Shown: piece after piece, positions 20,156-29,293 of the stretch
How positions within the stretch are numbered: position 1 is the first letter of the stretch
Layout of the letters: the number at the start of each line of letters is the position of its first letter
Source of the DNA: Treponema sp.
Lineage (GTDB): Bacteria; Spirochaetota; Spirochaetia; Treponematales; Breznakiellaceae
Direction of reading: 5' to 3'
Assembly: GCA_009780855.1 (NCBI GenBank)
Contig: WQZG01000004.1
Span: 20,689 to 84,688, forward strand
DNA length: 64,000 bases
Notes under the pieces: generated by a model
Database searches by the model: none
Told to the model about the DNA's origin: nothing
Seen by the model: only the letters and a program-made list of their open reading frames with translations
Translations under genes and position numbers: made by a program

Positions 20156-21249
20156 TTTAATGGTTCAGGGTCAGCGCAAATGGTTCCGCCGCCTATAACA
20201 ATATCGCCGTCATACAAAACCGCGGCCTGGCCCGCAGTTACCGCCCTCTGGCCTTCGTCAAAATCCACCCGGATTTTATCGGGGCCGATTTGCTGGGCAA
20301 CCGCAGGTTTTTCCTTCTGCAGATACCTGGTCCTTACCGTACAGCGGACAGGTTTTTCCAGCGAACTGCAGGCAATCAGATTTATGTTATCGGCGTAAAG
20401 GGTTTTGGAAAGGAGCATAGATTCATCCCCAAGCGTAACGGTATTGGCGGCCATGTCTTTTGCGGTAACATAAACCGGTACATTGGCGGCTACTCCAAGA
20501 CCGCGGCGCTGACCCAGGGTATAACGGACTATGCCTTTGTGCCTTCCGATAACCTTACCCTGCGGATCAATAATATCGCCGCCCGGATAATGTCTGCCGG
20601 TATATGTTTCCATAAAAGTCCCGTAATCACCGCCGGGAACAAAACAAATATCCTGGCTGTCCGGTTTTGCGGCGTTGATAAATCCGTGAGCCGCCGCGAT
20701 CTCTCTGACTTTATCTTTGGTCAATGAACCCAGGGGAAAAATTGTATGCTCAAGCTGATCCTGGGTAAGACAGTAAAGAACATAGCTTTGGTCTTTTTTT
20801 TGGTCAGCGGATTTTTTAAGCAAAAAACGGCCGGACGGATCGCGTTCAATACGGGCGTAATGGCCTGTTGCAAGAAATTCACATTCAAGCTGCCGGGCGC
20901 GCAGCAGCAAAAGGCTGAATTTGATATAACGGTTGCAGTCGATACAGGGATTTGGCGTACCGCCCGACTCATAGGTATCAACAAACCGCTTTATAACCTC
21001 ATTGTCAAAAGCTTCGGTAAAATTAAGTGTATAATGCGGAATACCGAGTTTAGCGGCAGCCTGCCAGGCGTCTTTGACATCGGCCAGGGAACAGCAGCCC
21101 CTTACAGCCGCCGCCCTGACGGCTCCGGTTTGTTCTGTTTCATACAGTTTTAAGGTTACGCCGATGCAGTCAAAGCCCTGTTCTTTAATCAGAGCAGCAG
21201 CGACCGAACTGTCCACTCCCCCCGACATAGCGACAACAGCTTTATTCAT
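20152..21249 (-). CDS. mnmA: tRNA-specific 2-thiouridylase MnmA
   Basis: VAMSGGVDSSVAAALI, GGTPNPCIDCNRYIKF, ATGHYARI, SQDICFVP, GQRRGLGV. Confidence 0.95.
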   Translation of the reverse strand: MNKAVVAMSGGVDSSVAAALIKEQGFDCIGVTLKLYETEQTGAVRAAAVRGCCSLADVKDAWQAAAKLGIPHYTLNFTEAFDNEVIKRFVDTYESGGTPNPCIDCNRYIKFSLLLLRARQLECEFLATGHYARIERDPSGRFLLKKSADQKKDQSYVLYCLTQDQLEHTIFPLGSLTKDKVREIAAAHGFINAAKPDSQDICFVPGGDYGTFMETYTGRHYPGGDIIDPQGKVIGRHKGIVRYTLGQRRGLGVAANVPVYVTAKDMAANTVTLGDESMLLSKTLYADNINLIACSSLEKPVRCTVRTRYLQKEKPAVAQQIGPDKIRVDFDEGQRAVTAGQAAVLYDGDIVIGGGTICADPEPLK

Positions 21250-21269
21250 AAAAATTTCTCATGGAAGAA

Positions 21270-21402
21270 TCTCTCACAGAGCTCACAAAGATCACAGAGA
21301 AACACAGAGTAATAAAGAAAAAATAAAAAGAATTAATTATTATCTTTCTTACTCCGTGTCCTTCGTGAGCTCGCGAACCGAAGGTTCGATGCCTTTGTGA
21401 GA
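21270..21402. repeat. Intergenic 'cacagag'-type inverted-repeat element
   Basis: CTCTCACAGAGCTCACAAAGATCACAGAGAAACACAGAGTAA ... TTACTCCGTGTCCTTCGTGAGCTC...GCCTTTGTGAGAT; arms are roughly complementary. Confidence 0.5.
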
Positions 21403-21414
21403 TAAAAATTCGGA

Positions 21415-22008
21415 TCAAATTTTTTCCATGGCGGTTTTTATTTCTGCTTCGCAGGAACGCATGGCCATTATTGTCTGGCCGATTAATTTATCCAGGTCCC
21501 AGCCGAGTTCGGCCGCGCCTTTTTCTATTACTTCGCGGTTGCAGCCGGCCGCGAAATTCAGTGTTTTAAATTTCTTCATTACAGATTTTACTTCCATATC
21601 CATTACGCTTTTGGACGGACGGATTATCGCTGCCGCCCAGACAAGGCCGGTTAATTCGTCCGCGGCGTAAAGTAGTTTTTCCATTTCGTGTTCGGGCTTA
21701 TCGGTTACGGCTGTGAGCCCGTAGCCGTGGCAGCAGACCGCGTGTATAAAAGCCTTATCCGCGCCGGCAGCGGCCAGCAGTTCCGCTGCCTTGACGCAAT
21801 GCTCGGCAGGGAATTTCTCAAAGTCGATGTCGTGGAGGAGGCCGACGTTGCCCCAGAACTCCGCGTCTTCTGCATAACCTAACTCATTGGCATACCATTT
21901 CATTACGCCTTCAACCGTAAGGGCGTGCTGAATGTGGAAAGGATCGCTGTTGTACTGCCGCAAAAGTTTCCAGGCTTCTTCCCTGGTAAAACATGATTTT
22001 ATTGCCAT
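21415..22008 (-). CDS. HD domain (HDIG-like) hydrolase
   Basis: DPFHIQHALTVEGVMKWYA and GLLHDIDFEKFPAEH. Confidence 0.75.
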   Translation of the reverse strand: MAIKSCFTREEAWKLLRQYNSDPFHIQHALTVEGVMKWYANELGYAEDAEFWGNVGLLHDIDFEKFPAEHCVKAAELLAAAGADKAFIHAVCCHGYGLTAVTDKPEHEMEKLLYAADELTGLVWAAAIIRPSKSVMDMEVKSVMKKFKTLNFAAGCNREVIEKGAAELGWDLDKLIGQTIMAMRSCEAEIKTAMEKI

Positions 22009-22018
22009 TCAGGATACC

Positions 22019-23311
22019 TCAGTTTTTTAGGGCAGAATCCAGGTCTTCAAGAATATCATCTATGTGCTCGATGCCTATCGAAAGCCTTAATGTATTGGGT
22101 TTGATTCCGCCGGCTTCAAGTTCCTCCGGGCTCATCTGCGAATGGGTTGTTGAAGCCGGATGAATTACCAGGGATTTAACGTCAGCGACATTTGCCAAAT
22201 GAGAGAAGAGACGGAGACTTTCGGTAACTTTTTTTGCCTTTTCAATACCGCCCTTTACTTCAATGGTAAAGATCGAACCTGCGCCATGCGGAAAATATTT
22301 CTTGTATAACTGATGATCCCTGTGTTCGGGGAGGGATGGATGATTAACTTTTTCCACCCCGTGATGCGATTTAAGGAATTGGACAACCTTGAGCGCGTTG
22401 GAAACATGGCGCTCCACCCGCAGCGAAAGGGTTTCCAGCCCCTGGATAAAGAGATATGCATTAAAGGGCGAAAGCGCGGGGCCGGTATCCCGCAGCAGGC
22501 CGCGCGCCTTTTCGATGTAGGCCAGGGGACCGGCTACTTTTAAATAGCTGGTTCCGTGCAGGGACGGGTTTTCGGCGCTGATACCGGGAAACTTGCCGCC
22601 GGCAGACCAGTCGAATTTACCGCCGTCAACAATGACTCCGCCGATGGAGCCGCCATGGCCGCCTATAAATTTTGTGGCCGAGTGAATGACTATATCAACA
22701 CCGTGCTCAATTGGCCGCAGGCAATAAGGGGTCGCGAAGGTACTGTCAATCAATACCGGAACGCCGGCGTCATGCGCGATTTTAACTACTGCGTCAATAT
22801 CAATTATAGTGGAATTCGGATTACCAAGCGCTTCGATAAAAACAGCTTTGGTATTGGGCCGCAAAGCATCGGCGAAATTTTGCGGCCTGCTGCCGTCAAT
22901 AAAACTGGTTTCCACTCCCCTATCTTTTAAGGTATGGGCAAATAAATTATAGGTGCCGCCGTAAATCTGGTTATCCGAGACTATATGATCGCCGCAGCGT
23001 ATTATGTTCTGAATCGCGATTGCCGTAGCGGCTTGCCCGGAAGCAAGGGCAAGGGCGCCCATCCCGCCTTCCAGGGAGGAAATGCGTTTCTCAAAAACAT
23101 CGCAGGTAGGGTTATTGATCCTGGTGTAGGTAAAACCAGGTTCGCTGAGCGAGAATCTCGCGGCAGCCACCTCCGAACTGGGGAACACAAAAGAGGTTGT
23201 CTGGTAAATTGGTACGGACCGGGCGCCGGTGGCCGGATCCGGATTTTCCTGACCGACATGGATCTGCCGGGTTTCAAACTTCCATTTTTTCGAATTAACA
23301 ACAACTGCCAT
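22019..23311 (-). CDS. O-acetylhomoserine (thiol)-lyase / Cys-Met metabolism PLP enzyme
   Basis: RQIHVGQENPDPATGARSVPIYQTTSF; SATKFIGGHGGSIGG PLP lysine; HPASTTHSQMSPEE. Confidence 0.9.
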   Translation of the reverse strand: MAVVVNSKKWKFETRQIHVGQENPDPATGARSVPIYQTTSFVFPSSEVAAARFSLSEPGFTYTRINNPTCDVFEKRISSLEGGMGALALASGQAATAIAIQNIIRCGDHIVSDNQIYGGTYNLFAHTLKDRGVETSFIDGSRPQNFADALRPNTKAVFIEALGNPNSTIIDIDAVVKIAHDAGVPVLIDSTFATPYCLRPIEHGVDIVIHSATKFIGGHGGSIGGVIVDGGKFDWSAGGKFPGISAENPSLHGTSYLKVAGPLAYIEKARGLLRDTGPALSPFNAYLFIQGLETLSLRVERHVSNALKVVQFLKSHHGVEKVNHPSLPEHRDHQLYKKYFPHGAGSIFTIEVKGGIEKAKKVTESLRLFSHLANVADVKSLVIHPASTTHSQMSPEELEAGGIKPNTLRLSIGIEHIDDILEDLDSALKN

Positions 23312-23400
23312 TTAATAATTCTCCGTTAAAAAATAATAAACTTGATAAAAATAATAATACTTTATTTTTACAGTATGAAATAGTATGGTATGATTAATTT

Positions 23401-24567
23401 ATGGAACCGTTATTGTGGCAAATATATAATATCTTCCGCTTTGGGTTTTTTATTATATTTACAGGACTGCATGCGTTTCTTATGCTGGGCCTTTTCCTGG
23501 AATGGCGTCGGGATAAAAAGGCATGCAATGGCGGCCAGACAGGGGAGCCGCTGGTTTCTGTTATTATTCCCATTCATAACGAAATGCAGCGCATGGACGG
23601 ATTGCTTGAGAGTCTGGGGCAGCAGGAATATAAAAATACCGAAATAATTTTTATCAATGACAGATCAACTGACGGCAGCGCGGCAGCGCTGGATAAATTC
23701 ATCATGGAAAACAATACCGCAGACGGAAAATCCGGCAGGAAGATGACAATGCATCTGCTGACACTTACGGAGAACCCCGGACCAAACCGCAAACAATACG
23801 CTCTTGCCAGAGGCATCGAAATGTCGGCTGGGGAATTTGTCCTGTTTACGGACGCGGACTGCGTTGTGCCGCCGCGCTGGATTTCGTCCATGGTAAAACG
23901 TATGTCAGATCCAGAGACCGGCGCGGTTCTTGGGCCGGTGCTTAAGATTAGCGGCGGCAAGGGATTTTTCCATCTATACCAGTGTTTTGAACACGCTGTG
24001 CGTTATATGTATCTTGCGGCTTCCACAGGAATAGGGGCCGCCGGCGGAGGATTCGGCAACAACCTGATCATCAGCCGCACGAGTCTGGATGCAATCGGAG
24101 GATACGGCAGCGTACCGCCGTCCCAGACAGAAGACGCGGCATTAATATCAAAAATACGCTCCGGTTCGCGTTATAAAATACGCTGTGGCATCAAACCGGA
24201 CATTCATGTCATGACCCGGGGCGAAAAAGACTGGAAGACTCTTATCATCCAGACACTGCGCTGGAACAACGGAGGGTTGTTCAGCCCGGATCTTAACACA
24301 CGCTTAAACTTTGGTTTTTTAATGATCACCATTTCCATGGGAATAATCGCAATTCCAATACTGCCGTTTGTTCCGTCGCTGTGGCCCCTGTCAGCGGCTG
24401 TTTTGATTTCCATGACAGCCAACACAATCGCGACTCTTGGCCTTTTTGGCGTATCCCTTCCAAAAAAGGGAGCGGCCTATATTTTACAATGCGTGTTTAC
24501 GCCAATGTTCATGACTTTTCTTACAATACTTGGCCTGTGCGGAGTCAAACCCAAATGGAGGGAATAA
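23401..24567 (+). CDS. Glycosyltransferase family 2 membrane protein
   Basis: VSVIIPIHNEMQRMDGLLESL, FTDADCVVPPRWI, C-terminal TM segments. Confidence 0.85.
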   Translation: MEPLLWQIYNIFRFGFFIIFTGLHAFLMLGLFLEWRRDKKACNGGQTGEPLVSVIIPIHNEMQRMDGLLESLGQQEYKNTEIIFINDRSTDGSAAALDKFIMENNTADGKSGRKMTMHLLTLTENPGPNRKQYALARGIEMSAGEFVLFTDADCVVPPRWISSMVKRMSDPETGAVLGPVLKISGGKGFFHLYQCFEHAVRYMYLAASTGIGAAGGGFGNNLIISRTSLDAIGGYGSVPPSQTEDAALISKIRSGSRYKIRCGIKPDIHVMTRGEKDWKTLIIQTLRWNNGGLFSPDLNTRLNFGFLMITISMGIIAIPILPFVPSLWPLSAAVLISMTANTIATLGLFGVSLPKKGAAYILQCVFTPMFMTFLTILGLCGVKPKWRE

Positions 24568-24608
24568 AGGGTATCAATACCGCAGGGCAAGCCCTGCACC
24601 CGGCGCTT

Positions 24609-25703
24609 TCAGTTTACCGCGGCCATCCAGCCTTTGCTGTCCGGGAGTTTCCCGTACTGAATCCCCTTGAGTATGTCCCGGATTTCTGCGGTAAGGTCAC
24701 CGGTTTTACCATGGTTAAATTCAGATTTTTTTCCCTTGTGGGTAATGCTGGTAATGGGTGTTGCGCCGGCTGCCGTGCCGCTGACAAAACATTCTTTTGA
24801 TTGGGACTGGGCTTCTTCTATGGAAATTTTGCGTTCGCTGACATTGATTTTTTTATCACGGGCCAGCTCAATTATGCTGGAACGAGTAATACCGGGCAGT
24901 ATTGTATCTCCCAGAGCGGGGGTCACCAATTCACCGGATTTTAAATAAAAGAATATATTGCACGAAGATCCTTCTTCGACAAAATTATGATGTTCAGCAT
25001 CCAGGAAAATGCATTCCATAAACCCGGCTTTTAGGGCTTCGTGTTTGGCCATCGCGGCAATGGTATAATTGGAAGCCGCTTTTATCCAGCCCGTGCCATG
25101 CGGAGTCGCGCGGACGCGATCCGTTGTAACCGCGTCAGAACTTCCTCCGGAAAAATATGAACTGACAGTTGTACCTACGATAATCACCCAGGGTTCCCTG
25201 GAAATATTAACGCCAATCCCGCCTTCCGCATTTGTAAAGGGCCGGATATAAACGGAATCAGCGTTCATGTACGAATCTTTTTCCCATTCATTCTGATACT
25301 TGGGGCAGAAACCAAGGCCTTCGTTGCGTTTGATAATTTCTATGCAGGCTTTGACAAATTTATCCTCGGGAAAAGGCGGCATATAGAGGCCTTCCATCGA
25401 ACGGTAAAACCGGGCGGCGTTCCTGTCCGGCCTAAAGATCGCATAGCCTCCGTCCTTTTGGGGAAAAGCTTTGAGTCCTTCAAAGCATCCCAGTCCGTAC
25501 TGGGTCGTATAATTTACCAGCGGCATGTCCGGATAAAAATTTCTTGAATCAACAAGGGCGTTCCTGTCAGCCTCGCTCATTTTTGCTTCTTCCTGCGGCT
25601 TTCTGTGGGTCTTTACAATATATTCCTCATTCCAGCCGGTCTTCTCAAATTTAGCCCTGTACGCGACAGGATAACTGCTCAGTGCAAATGCCATATCCAA
25701 CAT
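24609..25703 (-). CDS. ilvE: Branched-chain amino acid aminotransferase
   Basis: TTQYGLGCFEGLKAF, KAASNYTIAAMAKHEALKAGF, EEGSSCNIFF, SGTAAGATPI. Confidence 0.9.
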   Translation of the reverse strand: MLDMAFALSSYPVAYRAKFEKTGWNEEYIVKTHRKPQEEAKMSEADRNALVDSRNFYPDMPLVNYTTQYGLGCFEGLKAFPQKDGGYAIFRPDRNAARFYRSMEGLYMPPFPEDKFVKACIEIIKRNEGLGFCPKYQNEWEKDSYMNADSVYIRPFTNAEGGIGVNISREPWVIIVGTTVSSYFSGGSSDAVTTDRVRATPHGTGWIKAASNYTIAAMAKHEALKAGFMECIFLDAEHHNFVEEGSSCNIFFYLKSGELVTPALGDTILPGITRSSIIELARDKKINVSERKISIEEAQSQSKECFVSGTAAGATPITSITHKGKKSEFNHGKTGDLTAEIRDILKGIQYGKLPDSKGWMAAVN

Positions 25704-25795
25704 TCTCCTATTTAAAAACTACTGATAATACTAGTAACGATAATGTTTTATTGCAAGGGCTTTTTCGCGGATTAAGTGTGTTATATAATGAATAT

Positions 25796-26689
25796 ATGCC
25801 AAAAAGTCATCCTGTCCTTATAACCGTAAAACGCCTTGTCCTGGTATTGGCAGGCGCGGTTTTAATGGCCCTCAATATCAATACCTTTGTCAGCCAGGGC
25901 AACCTTATTCCGGGAGGCTTTACGGGGCTGGCCCTTCTTATCCAGAAGATATGCCTGCAATACGGTTCGTTACATGTTCCCTTCAGCATTCTGCTCTTTA
26001 TTCTGAATTCCGTTCCAGCTGTAATTTGTTTTAAATTTGTAGGTAAAAAATTTACGGCCTACTCCTGCCTTATGATTCTGGTCTGCGGCCTTCTTACCGA
26101 CTGGATGCCCCAGGCAAAGATCACCGTACTCATTATTAACGCCATCAGATTACAGGATACTTTGCTCTCGGCTGTCTTCGGCGGAATCTTAAACGCGGTC
26201 GCGACTGCGCTGTGTCTTTACGCGGACGCCAGCGGCGGAGGCACAGATTTTATAGCGATAATAATTTCGGAGAAATACCGGATGGATTCCTGGAACCAGA
26301 TTTTCGCGGGCAACTGCATAATTCTGGCTGTTGCTGCTTTTTTATTTTCCCTGGACAGGGCGCTGTATTCGATAATTTTTCAGTATGTCACAACCGTATC
26401 CATATCTGTTTTATATAAAGGTTACCAGCAAAAAACCCTGTTTGTAATTACCGACAAACCCGATGAAATTTCGGCGTTAATCTACAGGATGACAAACCAC
26501 GGAGCCACAACTTTTGAAGGCCTGGGAAAATATGAAAACGCGAAAAGGGTGATGCTTTACTCAGTTGTGGCCGCCAACGAGGTTGATCATCTTATCAAGG
26601 GCATAAAAGAAATCGACTACGCGGCATTTATCAACATAATAAAAACTGAACAGCTTAACGGGCGTTTTTACATCAGGCCAAAAGACTGA
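25796..26689 (+). CDS. YitT family membrane protein
   Basis: Multi-TM domain plus C-terminal DUF2179-like ALIYRMTNHGATTFEGLGKY; internal ATG chosen within ORF 25682..26689. Confidence 0.8.
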   Translation: MPKSHPVLITVKRLVLVLAGAVLMALNINTFVSQGNLIPGGFTGLALLIQKICLQYGSLHVPFSILLFILNSVPAVICFKFVGKKFTAYSCLMILVCGLLTDWMPQAKITVLIINAIRLQDTLLSAVFGGILNAVATALCLYADASGGGTDFIAIIISEKYRMDSWNQIFAGNCIILAVAAFLFSLDRALYSIIFQYVTTVSISVLYKGYQQKTLFVITDKPDEISALIYRMTNHGATTFEGLGKYENAKRVMLYSVVAANEVDHLIKGIKEIDYAAFINIIKTEQLNGRFYIRPKD

Positions 26690-29021
26690 GCCCGTTATTC
26701 CGCAGTAATCCCCAGGTTTTTTTGGCGCTATCACAGCCAAGTATTTTTTCCAGCCCGCGGTAAAATTCTGCCGCTGCAATCGGACTGTCCGCAGCGGCAA
26801 GCAGGTTTGAAAAATCCGCGGCCTCTTTGTTATTTTTAACCGCGAACCTGCATTCTTTTAACCGCCATCTCCACTGTAAAATTTTTCCGTCTGCCGAATT
26901 GGGCGCGGAGCCCAAAAAAATTACCCTGGCGCCGTCGGCACTGACGCCGCCGGTTTTGGCACTGTTGGTTTTGGACTCTCCTGTTATGGTATCCGGGACG
27001 TGGTTCCTCTCCATGTTCCTGTCCCTGCCGTATTGGTCAAGAATTGACAGAACATAGTCCGGACCGACTGACGGAGGCTTTATTTTAAACGGAAAAGCTT
27101 CCTGCATCAAATGACTGTCCTGCGGCTGCAGCCCGTATCCGTCCATCCATGAGGCAAGCAGGCGTTCCAGGGGCAGGGAATACTTTTCAAATTTTTGTTC
27201 TCCCTTAAACGAAAGATCGTTTAGGCAAAAAGAATTGACGGGCGCGGCATTAACGGACAGACCCGGATGCAGGCCGTTTTGTTTTTCGGCATACAAACGC
27301 GAATGGCAGGTAAGGGTAAACTTGTGCCAAAAAGCGGAGTCCAGCAGGCCGTGGAAAAAAAACTGGCGGATAATTTCTGCTGAATCAATAATGTCTTCTT
27401 CGCTTTGATCCCAGTACCCAAAGATTAAATAAGCATGAACCAGAATACCGGCTTCCTTGAGCGCGGCGCAGAAATAAACCAGATCCCTGACAGTGACGCC
27501 CTTGTTGATGCTGCGCAATCCGGCATCGGTAACAGTTTCAAAACCCGCGGATACACCGACAAGACCGCCTGCCGCAAGTACGGCCGCGGCGTCAAAACTG
27601 AATGTTTTTTCCGGACGCACGTTCCCCCAAAAAACAAGGGGAAGACCGGCAGAGCGGTTATGCAGCGCGAATTTTATTAGGGAAGCCGGAGGAGCCGACT
27701 CGTCCACAAAATGTACGCCGCGGCAGCCGGTTTTATTTGCCTGACAGACAAGATGATCGAACAGGGCTTTTGGATCAACGGGGATAAAGTTTTTAATGTA
27801 ATCAAGACTTATGTCGCAGAAACCGCAGGAATGCCAGTAACAGCCGTGGGCGAGATAAGCTTTGAGCCAATGCCCGTCTGACCAGAGCCTGTGCATGGGA
27901 TTGGCGTCATCTACCGGGTAAAGGTATCTGGAAAAATCCAGACCGGTATAATCAGGGAAAATTGTTTTTACAGCTTCGTCATTTATGGATTTTGCCGCTT
28001 CGATGTCAATTTCGCGGTTTTCAAGAACCGAAACCAAATCGGCATAACCGCGGTCAAGCGAAAGGCGATCAAAATATTTAAAAAAACCGAATTTGTCAGC
28101 CTTGCTGTCAGCCTCGCCGCCAATAAACCGCAATTCCGTATTTACAAAACCGCCGCCAGCGGCTGTAATTACTTTTTTACCGAAACGTTTTTTGGCGGAA
28201 TCCGCGCAGACAAGGGCCGGGACAAAACAGCCCGGAAACGGAATTGTTATTCCAAGCAGAAGTTCCGCTCCGGATGGCAGCCGCTCCCATTCTTCTTCCA
28301 AAAAAGGACGGTAAAAATTTTCCATGACGTAGCTTTTTGTGTCATTTTCCAGTTTGTTAAAATCATTAAAATCCTGCGCGCCGGCGCCGGGATTATACCG
28401 TATCAGGCTGAACCCGCTGTCAAGCGCTGCCGTGATAAGATCCGCCAGGTCAGAGAGCATGTATGTGGCAAGAAGTCCGGCATGTTCAGGCAGGATCTGG
28501 CCGTTCATCCTGGCAATAAAAGCATCGGCTCGGGGGCCGCCGGGCAGGCTGCCGTTGGCAAGGGTCAAAAAATGCCCCCATTCCCTGTCATGTCCCTGCA
28601 GGAATAAAACAAGCCTGTCTATGCATGCAAGCCATAATTTTTCTTCTGATAAAAAACGGTTGATGATCGCCAGAAGGTTTTTGGGAAATGCCGCGCCGGA
28701 ACCAATGCCGGAACTAAGGCCGGAGCCGGAACCAATCCCGGACGCCGGTGTTCCAGTCCCGGTTATCTTTTTAATATCAGCGAAAATCCGTTCAAGGCCG
28801 GTCCGCGAAAATATACGTAAAAAAAGGCCGATCGAATGATCGCGCACAATTACTTTGTACCCGCGTTTTTCAAGAAATGCCCGCAGATAATAAACAGACG
28901 GATAAGGCCCGCTGAGCTGGACAAAAGGCGGCTGGACAAGGCAGACAGTCCGTTTACCCGGCAGAGCGGCCTTTACTTCTGCGGTCTCCGCTTCTGCAGC
29001 CTTCGTGCCGGCGGTCTTCAT
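26673..29021 (-). CDS. Radical SAM protein, B12-binding-domain type
   Basis: N-terminal VCLVQPPFVQLSGPYPSVYYLRAFLEKRGY; cluster motif HGCYWHSCGFCD; GLVGVSAGFETVTDAGLRSINKGVT. Confidence 0.8.
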   Translation of the reverse strand: MKTAGTKAAEAETAEVKAALPGKRTVCLVQPPFVQLSGPYPSVYYLRAFLEKRGYKVIVRDHSIGLFLRIFSRTGLERIFADIKKITGTGTPASGIGSGSGLSSGIGSGAAFPKNLLAIINRFLSEEKLWLACIDRLVLFLQGHDREWGHFLTLANGSLPGGPRADAFIARMNGQILPEHAGLLATYMLSDLADLITAALDSGFSLIRYNPGAGAQDFNDFNKLENDTKSYVMENFYRPFLEEEWERLPSGAELLLGITIPFPGCFVPALVCADSAKKRFGKKVITAAGGGFVNTELRFIGGEADSKADKFGFFKYFDRLSLDRGYADLVSVLENREIDIEAAKSINDEAVKTIFPDYTGLDFSRYLYPVDDANPMHRLWSDGHWLKAYLAHGCYWHSCGFCDISLDYIKNFIPVDPKALFDHLVCQANKTGCRGVHFVDESAPPASLIKFALHNRSAGLPLVFWGNVRPEKTFSFDAAAVLAAGGLVGVSAGFETVTDAGLRSINKGVTVRDLVYFCAALKEAGILVHAYLIFGYWDQSEEDIIDSAEIIRQFFFHGLLDSAFWHKFTLTCHSRLYAEKQNGLHPGLSVNAAPVNSFCLNDLSFKGEQKFEKYSLPLERLLASWMDGYGLQPQDSHLMQEAFPFKIKPPSVGPDYVLSILDQYGRDRNMERNHVPDTITGESKTNSAKTGGVSADGARVIFLGSAPNSADGKILQWRWRLKECRFAVKNNKEAADFSNLLAAADSPIAAAEFYRGLEKILGCDSAKKTWGLLRNNGLSLLA

Positions 29022-29293
29022 TTTAACCCTTCCTTTTTATCAAAAAGAAAGCAGTGTTTACCGGTCGATAAAAATATCTCCATGGACGGCAGATTTTTAC
29101 ACTTGACGCCAAAGACAGTACATGAATGCGGAAAGGCAGGATCCCAGCTTATTTTAAAATGCCTGCATTGAAAACAGTTTGGGGCCTTAAGCGGCAGCTC
29201 ACGCTGCTGTGGCAGCCCGGAATCACGGTTATTTTTATCAGCCATATTTTCATTTGACAGATTAGCGCCCTTTGGATTATTCTTCAATAACAA
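29018..29293 (-). CDS. Small conserved Cys-rich protein (CFQCRHFKISWDPAFPHSC...C)
   Basis: Overlaps the radical SAM gene by 4 nt; patterned cysteines; exact start uncertain. Confidence 0.6.
   Translation of the reverse strand: MLLKNNPKGANLSNENMADKNNRDSGLPQQRELPLKAPNCFQCRHFKISWDPAFPHSCTVFGVKCKNLPSMEIFLSTGKHCFLFDKKEGLK

Noticed and set aside
21074-21400. ORF ending ...RISHRAHKDHRETQSNKEKIKR
   Set aside because: The C-terminal part is just a translation of the cacagag repeat and the rest is antisense to mnmA.
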